Assembly (NCBI GenBank): GCA_013139395.1
Contig: WTAX01000456.1
Span: 1 to 5,611, forward strand
Direction: 5' to 3'
DNA: 5,611 nt
Source: Gammaproteobacteria bacterium
Lineage (GTDB): Bacteria; Pseudomonadota; Gammaproteobacteria; GRL18
A program made the position numbers and the translations under genes. The notes beneath the pieces are model-generated. The model was given only the letters and a program-made list of their open reading frames with translations, was not told where the DNA came from and ran no database searches. Each line of letters starts with the position of its first letter. Position 1 is the stretch's first letter. Below are positions 1 to 5,611 of the stretch, in pieces.

Positions 1-2941
1 TATGCTCTTCAACAAAAAGCTTCAACATATCAAGATAAAGTTTTTCGTCATTTTCAAATCGATGTAAAGCACTGTCATAATTAAATCCTTTTAAAGCGGA
101 AAAATCACAGACTAAACGAATAATAGTTTGGTCTCCTTCAAAAGACACTGCTGATTCAGCTTGCTTAGTGTCATTATCTGACAGCTTATCGATTTTTATC
201 CAGCGTGCCATAGTGGCAAACATTTTATTAACATTAATGGGTTTGGATATGTAGTCGTTCATACCTGCTTTGACTGCTTTTTCTGCATCACCAACCATAC
301 TGTTTGCAGTCATCGCTATAATAGGCAAATCACTAAATCTGTCATCCATTCTGATTTTTCTGCTGGCTTCATAGCCATCCATAACAGGCATTTGAATGTC
401 CATTAAGACACCATCAAAATCATTTGATTCCAGCAGCTCCAGTGCCTCCTGACCATTATTGGCCAGAGTCACTTTTATCTGATTCTTGTTAAGGAGCTTC
501 ATCGCCAGCTCCTGATTAAAGGCATTATCTTCAACCAGTAAAATATTAGCGCCGGCTATAATTTTTGCACTGTCCATATACAGAGGTTTTGTTGTTTTAT
601 TATCTTCCAGCCTCTTTTGACTTTGCTCTATATTTTCAACTTGTTCAAATTGGGCCGTAAAATGAAAGGTGCTGCCCACACCCAATTGGCTTTCGAACCA
701 GATTTTTCCTCCCATTAATTCTGTTAATTGATGAGAAATTGTTAATCCCAGTCCGGTTCCACCAAATTTTCGGGTAGTTGATGTATCTGCCTGACTAAAA
801 GACTTGAATAATTTACTTTGTTGTTCAGGACTAATACCAATACCATCATCCTGAACAGAAAAATGTATCATAATGATATTATTCTCAGGTAAATTTGCCA
901 GTTTTGCTGAAATTACCACGTTGCCATTCTCTGTAAATTTCAACGCATTATTAGCAAGATTAATTAATATTTGATTCAAGCGTAAAGCATCACCAATTAA
1001 GACTGCAGGTATATTTTTATCAATATCGAAGCTTAACTCGATATTATGATTTTTTGACTTATCACTGAGAATATTTCTGATATTATTAATAACTTCCTGA
1101 AACTCAAACTCAATAGTTTCAATTTCCAATTTTCCCGCTTCGATTTTTGAGAAATCTAAAATATCATTAATAATATTTAATAGTGATTCTGCAGAATAAT
1201 GGACTTTTTCAATATAATTGCGCTGTTCATGATTCAGATTGGTTTCAAGTGCAAGATATGACATACCTATAATAGCATTCATAGGTGTGCGAATTTCATG
1301 GCTCATATTAGCAAGGAAATTACTTTTATCCTTACTGGCCTGTTCAGCCTGAGATTTTGCTTCTAATAGTGCTTTTTCTGTTGTTTTGCGAAGGGAAATA
1401 TCCTGGAATATAGAAACTGAACCAACTACTTCGTTATTTTCATAAAGAGGAACAGAAATAATTGATACCGGGAATAATGTACCATTTATGTGGGTGAAAT
1501 ATTCATCCTCAGAAACATACTTTATACCATTTTTAATACTTTTATGAGTAGGACACTCATGTACCGGAACAAAAACACCATCGATTGTTTGAAAATGAAT
1601 CAATTCATGCAAATTCTGCCCGACTATATCTTCTTTTTTCCAACCCGTTAAGTGTTCGAATTCAGGGTTAACAGAGGTGCAAATTCCATATTGATCTAAA
1701 GTATAAACGCCTTCTCCCATAGCATCCGTCATGCTTTGTAAAAAACGATGACTTTTATTAATTTCTTCTTCCATTTTTTTGCGGCGCGTAATATCAGTTC
1801 GTATCGCAATATATCTAAACGGCTTATTTTGACTATTTAACAGAGGAACAATGGTGGCATTAACCCAATAAAAATGTCCATCTTTTGCTTTATTTTTTAT
1901 TTCTCCCTGCCATATTTCACCCGAGGCTATTGTTTGCCAAAGTTCTATAAAAAAAGCCTTTGAATGCTCGTCTGATTTTACTACGCGATGATTTTGTCCA
2001 ATTAATTCTTCTGCTGAATAGCCGCTTATTTCACAAAAACGCTCATTGACATGAATTATATTTCCTTTTACATCAGTGCCGCTGACAATAGCATGTGAAT
2101 TAAGTGCTTTAATCTGAAAATTAAGTTCTTTACTGGTTTCACTCAGTTTATTGTTGGCAGTCTGAACTTGCCTAAGAATAAAATAGCCAAACAAAAGCAC
2201 TAAAATCATAATAATAAATGATAAGAGTATTTGCACATTAGTATAGTATTTTTTACGTTCTAAAAATAATTTTTCATATAACTCTAAGCGCTGCTGACCC
2301 TCATAAAAAAGTCGATTAGCATTTTCTATAACACGTTCAAATAATGGTGATATTAATTGTAATTGCCTTTTCACATTGACTACTTTTTGCTCATAACTCA
2401 CTTGAGTGTCTTTAAGGTCACGCTGTTGTATCAGAACAAATAATTCATCAATCATGACTCTGACTTTATGGATTTTAGGTTGAAGTTCAATGATTTCTAA
2501 AATATATTGCTCATCTGTCTGAGATTTTTTATAGACAATTTTTTGTTCGACAACATTTTTGTCAATTAAATTAAGGCGTTTTATACGATTGATTTCACCA
2601 CCTGCAGCCAGTACATCCAATGCATGATTTAACAGTTTATTTTGCTGTTCTAATTTTTCTTTAAAATTATTTTGTCTTTGTCTTCCTTTAGATGCAGCTA
2701 ATTTATAGGTTAAGGTTTCAATTTTTCTGATATCATCATTAATAATATCTCCTATTTCCAGTCTTATATTTTCTGTATTAATTTTCTCAAGATGCTCATT
2801 ACTAAGGCTTGTGAAATAATATTCCAGAGTAGCAAGAAGGACAAAACCTAATAAATAAAGGATCAACTGGAGATAAATTCTGGATGACTTAATAACCGTT
2901 TCAGGTGCTTCACTAAAATTATCAGATGAAGTGTATTCCAC
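1..2941 (-). CDS. Hybrid sensor histidine kinase (TM, helical sensor region, TM, PAS, PAS, HisKA, HATPase, REC, start of Hpt), 3' end beyond window
   Basis: Membrane-bound hybrid histidine kinase; 980 codons are visible without interruption and the C-terminus is cut by the left edge. Domains in order: TM1 about residues 22-39; a charged, mostly helical stretch 40-236, expected in the periplasm; TM2 about 237-256; PAS1 about 279-387, ending in RTDITRRK; PAS2 about 398-519; HisKA with phospho-acceptor His548 in NMSHEIRTPMN; HATPase with N-box around 656-670, DDGIG 698-702 and GGTGLGL 727-733; receiver with LVEDN 802-806, phospho-acceptor Asp848 in LMDIQMP and Lys900 in SKP. Residues about 947-980 (FSALKGFNYDSALHRFENDE, then KLYLDMLKLF) look like the first helices of an Hpt domain; the Hpt histidine lies outside the window. 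The start is GTG at 2941-2939: it has an AAGGAGG five bases upstream, a stop directly before it in frame, and no Met codon follows until after TM1. It abuts the binding-protein gene and is almost surely co-translated. The family and catalytic residues are clear; the ligand is unknown. Confidence 0.96.
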   Translation of the reverse strand, partial: MEYTSSDNFSEAPETVIKSSRIYLQLILYLLGFVLLATLEYYFTSLSNEHLEKINTENIRLEIGDIINDDIRKIETLTYKLAASKGRQRQNNFKEKLEQQNKLLNHALDVLAAGGEINRIKRLNLIDKNVVEQKIVYKKSQTDEQYILEIIELQPKIHKVRVMIDELFVLIQQRDLKDTQVSYEQKVVNVKRQLQLISPLFERVIENANRLFYEGQQRLELYEKLFLERKKYYTNVQILLSFIIMILVLLFGYFILRQVQTANNKLSETSKELNFQIKALNSHAIVSGTDVKGNIIHVNERFCEISGYSAEELIGQNHRVVKSDEHSKAFFIELWQTIASGEIWQGEIKNKAKDGHFYWVNATIVPLLNSQNKPFRYIAIRTDITRRKKMEEEINKSHRFLQSMTDAMGEGVYTLDQYGICTSVNPEFEHLTGWKKEDIVGQNLHELIHFQTIDGVFVPVHECPTHKSIKNGIKYVSEDEYFTHINGTLFPVSIISVPLYENNEVVGSVSIFQDISLRKTTEKALLEAKSQAEQASKDKSNFLANMSHEIRTPMNAIIGMSYLALETNLNHEQRNYIEKVHYSAESLLNIINDILDFSKIEAGKLEIETIEFEFQEVINNIRNILSDKSKNHNIELSFDIDKNIPAVLIGDALRLNQILINLANNALKFTENGNVVISAKLANLPENNIIMIHFSVQDDGIGISPEQQSKLFKSFSQADTSTTRKFGGTGLGLTISHQLTELMGGKIWFESQLGVGSTFHFTAQFEQVENIEQSQKRLEDNKTTKPLYMDSAKIIAGANILLVEDNAFNQELAMKLLNKNQIKVTLANNGQEALELLESNDFDGVLMDIQMPVMDGYEASRKIRMDDRFSDLPIIAMTANSMVGDAEKAVKAGMNDYISKPINVNKMFATMARWIKIDKLSDNDTKQAESAVSFEGDQTIIRLVCDFSALKGFNYDSALHRFENDEKLYLDMLKLFVEEH

Positions 2942-3769
2942 TTAATCCTCCTTTTTTACAGAAGAATCAGGCAAAGCAAAACCATAATTAGAAAAAATAG
3001 CCCGACCATCAGGTGATTTTGCAAACTCCATAAATTTTTTTGCAATATCAGAATACTTTGAGAAGGTTAATAAATTAAGCGCAAGGCGTTTTGGTTTTGC
3101 TTCTTCCGGCTTTAGAGGTATGACATCAATCAACTCTTTATTGTCTTCAAAATAGGCCGTTGCTTTCCAATTGATAATAATATCTGCATCGCCATTTTTT
3201 ATGGCCTGATTGAGAGTTCTTGAGTCACTTGTCTGGTATATTACATTGTTAACTACTTTTTCATAAATTCCTTTCTTTATAAGAATATTCTTTGTTTCTC
3301 TGCCAATACTTCCCATTTCATAGCTGGCAATAACAACAGAAAGGTTTTCATCATACAAGTTATTTAAATCAGCACTAATATTTTTAGGATTACCTTTGGC
3401 AACCATCATGGCAGCCTGATTAAAACCAAGATCAACATAATCACTTAATAAGCCCTCATCAAAATGACGTTCTCTATAAGAATAAGAGCCTGGTAGATAT
3501 AAGTCACCTTTTTGGCTGTTTTTAAGGCTTTGATATAAGCCTTCCGACCCACCCTGAGAGATAATAATATTAATCCCTTCATGAGCTGCTTCGAATTTTT
3601 TTGCAATGTCACTAATTGGTTTTACCATAGTGATACCACAATAAATTAAAATATCTGTTTTCTTTAATTTATTGTGGTTACTGTTATCGCATGAAGTTAG
3701 ACTAATTAAGAAGAAAAAAGGGCATAAAATAAATAGTAGAAAAAAACGCAAGTAAGAAGATATAAACAT
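2942..3769 (-). CDS. ModA-like periplasmic substrate-binding lipoprotein, probable sensory partner of the downstream kinase
   Basis: A 275-residue type II periplasmic binding protein resembling the ModA/WtpA molybdate-tungstate group. The N-terminus has a basic-then-hydrophobic signal peptide and a lipobox LTSC with lipidated Cys27. Positions +2 and +3 are Asp-Asn, the inner-membrane retention signal known in enterobacterial lipoproteins. The mature domain starts near residue 38 (DILIYCG). Family-like segments are GGSEGL 73-78, DLYLPGS 89-95, KGNP 125-128, SIGRETKNIL 154-163, DADIIINWKATAYF 194-207 and SPDGRAIFSNYGF 252-264. Length is ordinary for the family. The ATG at 3769 has AAGGA seven bases upstream. 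No modB/modC-type permease or ATPase is adjacent on the downstream side; instead the stop codon touches the start of a sensor kinase in the same reading frame. I infer a signalling rather than transport role. The ligand cannot be read from sequence: molybdate, tungstate or another oxyanion is possible, but family membership alone does not settle it. Confidence 0.85.
   Translation of the reverse strand: MFISSYLRFFLLFILCPFFFLISLTSCDNSNHNKLKKTDILIYCGITMVKPISDIAKKFEAAHEGINIIISQGGSEGLYQSLKNSQKGDLYLPGSYSYRERHFDEGLLSDYVDLGFNQAAMMVAKGNPKNISADLNNLYDENLSVVIASYEMGSIGRETKNILIKKGIYEKVVNNVIYQTSDSRTLNQAIKNGDADIIINWKATAYFEDNKELIDVIPLKPEEAKPKRLALNLLTFSKYSDIAKKFMEFAKSPDGRAIFSNYGFALPDSSVKKED
2947..2953 (-). promoter_or_regulatory. 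Strong ribosome binding site for the hybrid kinase
   Basis: The minus strand reads AAGGAGG here, a near-perfect anti-16S match, followed by five bases (ATTAA) and the GTG start at 2941. The site lies within the last codons (Lys-Glu-Asp) of the binding-protein gene and decides the kinase start. It also shows that the kinase is initiated afresh rather than made by reading through the preceding TAA. Confidence 0.85.
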
Positions 3770-3772
3770 GAG

Positions 3773-3799
3773 GTTATCCTTAAGTTAAAGTTACCTTAA
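3773..3799. repeat. Imperfect direct repeat upstream of the binding-protein gene
   Basis: On the plus strand GTTATCCTTAA (3773-3783) recurs as GTTACCTTAA (3790-3799), differing by one inserted base, with copies starting 17 bases apart. The copy nearer the gene contains its Shine-Dalgarno. It may be a regulator or translational-control site, or simple low-complexity chance; there is no other evidence. Confidence 0.35.
3777..3781 (-). promoter_or_regulatory. Ribosome binding site of the binding-protein gene
   Basis: The minus strand reads AAGGA, seven bases before the ATG at 3769. It lies within the start-proximal copy of an imperfect direct repeat (3773-3783 and 3790-3799). Confidence 0.7.
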
Positions 3800-3841
3800 A
3801 TGGTTTTTGCAACACTACCGGCAATGTATTTCAACGATACT

Positions 3842-3867
3842 AAAGATGATTTATCTGAAACATCTTT
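3842..3867. repeat. Inverted repeat with 7-bp arms in the intergenic gap
   Basis: AAAGATG (3842-3848) and CATCTTT (3861-3867) are perfect reverse complements separated by 12 bases. No T-tract follows on either strand, so it does not look like a terminator. It lies 73 bases or more upstream of the binding-protein start and could be an operator half-site pair or chance in AT-rich DNA. Confidence 0.35.
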
Positions 3868-3876
3868 CACACTAAT

Positions 3877-3896
3877 AAAAATCATGTGGAGACATG
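3877..3896 (-). terminator. Weak candidate intrinsic terminator at the end of the GGDEF-EAL gene
   Basis: On the minus strand, CATGT-CTCC-ACATG (3896-3883) can form a five-base-pair stem with a four-base loop, followed one base later by five T residues (3881-3877). The hairpin overlaps the TGA stop of the GGDEF-EAL gene (3884-3882). The stem is short and only two pairs are G-C, so it would be leaky at best. If active, it would partly separate transcription of the upstream gene from the binding-protein/kinase pair. Confidence 0.25.
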
Positions 3897-5611
3897 CTGC
3901 TTTTGTAATAATGTATGCATATCATTGCTGGTTAAAGGACGGCTATAATAATAGCCCTGAATCCACTGGCAGCCATTATCAATTAAAAAATTCTTTTGTT
4001 CCAGAGTTTCTACTCCCTCGGCAATAATATTGAGATTTAAGCTTGTTCCTAATGCGATAATCGCTTTTGATATTGCTGCATCGTCCTCATCATCAGGCAG
4101 GTGCATAATAAATTCACGATCAATTTTTAAGGTATCAATAGGCAAACGTTTCAGATAGGACAGTGACGAATAACCCGTACCAAAGTCATCAATGGCAAGA
4201 CTAATTCCTAAAGCTCTAATCTGCTTGAGTGTTTTAATCGCTGATTCAGGGTCATTCATAATACGCCCTTCTGTAATTTCAAACTCCAGCCAGTTTTCAC
4301 TAAAGTGGTATTTTTCAAATAAGGATTTTATAAAATCTATATATTCTTTATCATGCAGCTGCTTTATTGCTAAATTAAGAGACAGCATACCTGGATTAAG
4401 CCCTTCCTGATACCACTGTGAAAATTGCTTCATTGCAGTGTCCATAACCCAGCGATCAATTTCTACAATTAAGCCGGTCTCTTCTGCAAAAGGAATAAAC
4501 TTATCGGGGGGGAGTAATCCAAGCTCTTTACTTTGCCAACGGATCAGGGCCTCCATGCCAATCAGTGTATCATTGCCGGCATCATATTGCGGCTGATAAT
4601 TAATATAAAACTCTTTGTTATCAATAGCTTGTCGCAGACTGCTTTCCATCACAACTCGATCAACTGCTTTTTTGGTCATTTCCTCTGTGTAAAATTCATA
4701 GGTATTTCGACCATTATCTTTTGCCTTGTACATTGCAGCATCAGCATTTTTAAGCAGTGTTTCTACATTCAGACCATCATCGGGAAATAAACTAATGCCA
4801 ATACTCAAGGTCACATAAAGTGCTTGTTCATTAATAACAATTGCATTTTGAGTACAGGATACTAATTTTTGAATAATATTAACGATAATATCTGTATCGG
4901 AAATTGAGTCTAAGATGATCGTAAACTCATCACCACCTAAACGGGTTAGTGTATCGCAATCACGTATTTGCTCAGCCAGTCGTTGTGATAATATTTTTAA
5001 TACATTATCTCCTGCTTCATGACCCAGAGAATCATTTATTTCTTTAAAACGATCAAGATCAATAAACAAGAGTGCCATTTTTTTCCTGTTACGTTGATTT
5101 TGTTTGATCGACTGTTCCAGACGATCAAGAAATAGTGTACGATTCGGCAAACCGGTGAGTTGATCATGATGTGCCTGATAGCTCAACCTGTCTTTTTGTA
5201 TTTTTAGTTTCTCCTGTACCTCATAACGTTTTTTGATTTCCAGAGAAAGAGCAATATTATTTGCCAGCGTCATGGCAAATTCCTGCTCTTCTAAGTTCCA
5301 ATGATGTATTGCACCAGTCGATTCATAACTGATAAAACCAAGGTATTGCTGATTTTGAATCACAGGAATTTCAAGCACTGAATAGATATCTAATGGTTCA
5401 AGATAATTTTTGCTAAATTCAGAATTACGCACATCTTGTCTGACATCATCTATCTTCAAAACACGCTGTTCATCTAAGGTTTTAAAATAAGTTGGAAAAT
5501 CTTCTCTGTCATAACTCATACCCTGATGATGAGTTTTTTCCTCTAATAGATAAAGATCTTTACATGTTATAGCAGTATGTTCTTTATTAAACAGCCAGAA
5601 ACTGACTCGAT
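3882..5611 (-). CDS. GAF-GGDEF-EAL cyclic-di-GMP synthase/phosphodiesterase, 5' end beyond window
   Basis: Cytosolic-type cyclic-di-GMP turnover protein. The frame is open to the right edge: a Met codon at 5519 is internal, because the 30 codons upstream (for example VSFWLFNKEHTAITCKDLYL) continue a typical GAF domain. 575 residues are visible; numbering here starts at the codon ending at 5609. GAF reaches to about residue 125, followed by a short coiled linker. The GGDEF domain (about 147-310) has DQLTGLPNR, metal-binding Asp184, the RDCD inhibitory I-site 217-220 (4953-4964) and an intact GGDEF 225-229 (4923-4937). The EAL domain (about 320-570) has EAL 353-355 (4545-4553), Asn412, Glu444, catalytic Asp474-Asp475 in DDFGTGYSSL, Lys495, EGVE 531-534 and QGY 551-553. 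Both active sites therefore look competent, so the protein could be bifunctional or a phosphodiesterase tuned by GTP and GAF input. It lies upstream of the binding-protein and kinase genes on the same strand, 112 bases away. Confidence 0.96.
   Translation of the reverse strand, partial: RVSFWLFNKEHTAITCKDLYLLEEKTHHQGMSYDREDFPTYFKTLDEQRVLKIDDVRQDVRNSEFSKNYLEPLDIYSVLEIPVIQNQQYLGFISYESTGAIHHWNLEEQEFAMTLANNIALSLEIKKRYEVQEKLKIQKDRLSYQAHHDQLTGLPNRTLFLDRLEQSIKQNQRNRKKMALLFIDLDRFKEINDSLGHEAGDNVLKILSQRLAEQIRDCDTLTRLGGDEFTIILDSISDTDIIVNIIQKLVSCTQNAIVINEQALYVTLSIGISLFPDDGLNVETLLKNADAAMYKAKDNGRNTYEFYTEEMTKKAVDRVVMESSLRQAIDNKEFYINYQPQYDAGNDTLIGMEALIRWQSKELGLLPPDKFIPFAEETGLIVEIDRWVMDTAMKQFSQWYQEGLNPGMLSLNLAIKQLHDKEYIDFIKSLFEKYHFSENWLEFEITEGRIMNDPESAIKTLKQIRALGISLAIDDFGTGYSSLSYLKRLPIDTLKIDREFIMHLPDDEDDAAISKAIIALGTSLNLNIIAEGVETLEQKNFLIDNGCQWIQGYYYSRPLTSNDMHTLLQKQHVST

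Noticed and set aside
2942..3769. Calling the binding protein modA of a molybdate transporter
   Set aside because: No permease or ATPase gene is adjacent in the window, the protein is a lipoprotein, and it is coupled to a kinase. The fold is ModA-like but the transport role and ligand are not supported.
3808..3825. Sigma-54-like element (TTGCCGGTAGTGTTGCA on the minus strand) upstream of the binding-protein gene
   Set aside because: The -12 GC is present but the -24 position reads GC instead of the required GG, so the match is not supportable.
3806..3834. Sigma-70 promoter with TTGAAA as -35 on the minus strand
   Set aside because: At 17-base spacing the -10 would be TGCAAA, only three of six consensus bases. 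No clear promoter can be assigned in the gap.
3800..4027. Plus-strand open frame of 75 codons crossing the intergenic gap into the GGDEF-EAL gene
   Set aside because: Most of it is antisense to a well-conserved EAL domain, it has no convincing ribosome binding site, and its translation resembles no known protein.
4192..4790. Two further plus-strand open frames (4192-4410 and 4533-4790)
   Set aside because: Both are entirely antisense to the EAL and GGDEF coding sequence and are best explained as shadows of it.
5517..5519. ATG as the start of the GGDEF-EAL gene
   Set aside because: The frame stays open to the window edge, the upstream residues continue a typical GAF domain, and there is no clear Shine-Dalgarno in front of this ATG. 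It is an internal Met.

Overview
The window is A+T-rich (roughly two-thirds by eye) and all of its coding capacity is on the minus strand. Reading 5' to 3' along that strand (right to left in coordinates), there are three genes: the 3' part of a GAF-GGDEF-EAL cyclic-di-GMP enzyme (3882 to beyond 5611), a complete ModA-like periplasmic substrate-binding lipoprotein (2942-3769), and a large hybrid sensor histidine kinase that starts at 2941 and runs off the left edge. The style of the signalling proteins, the lipoprotein and the base composition suggest a Gram-negative proteobacterium, most likely an AT-rich gammaproteobacterium. No marker gene is present, so this is an inference only.

Layout. 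1-2941: the kinase, with an N-terminal transmembrane segment, a long helical region, a second transmembrane segment, two PAS domains, HisKA and HATPase domains, a receiver domain, and the beginning of what looks like a C-terminal Hpt domain cut by the window edge. 2942-3769: the binding protein. Its TAA stop is followed immediately by the GTG start of the kinase (TAAGTG, no gap, same reading frame), with a strong Shine-Dalgarno inside the last codons of the binding-protein gene. 3770-3881: a 112-base gap holding a weak hairpin-plus-T-tract at the end of the upstream gene, a 7-bp inverted repeat, an imperfect direct repeat and the binding-protein ribosome binding site. 3882-5611: the GGDEF-EAL gene, whose real start lies beyond the right edge. 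No stretch over 300 bases lacks a gene, and I saw no tRNA, rRNA, mobile element or CRISPR array.

How it may work. There are no transporter permease or ATPase genes beside the binding protein, and it is tightly coupled to the kinase. Its lipobox is followed by Asp-Asn, the signal that in enterobacteria keeps lipoproteins in the inner membrane, where the kinase sits. The simplest reading is a sensory pair: the lipoprotein binds an oxyanion or other small ligand and reports to the periplasmic helical region of the kinase. This is analogous in logic to TorT/TorS, LuxP/LuxQ and AioX/AioS. The kinase carries a full phosphorelay (His, Asp, probably a second His in Hpt) but no output domain in view, so its final target is elsewhere. 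The neighbouring cyclic-di-GMP enzyme has intact synthesis and hydrolysis motifs and is a plausible, unproven partner in the output.
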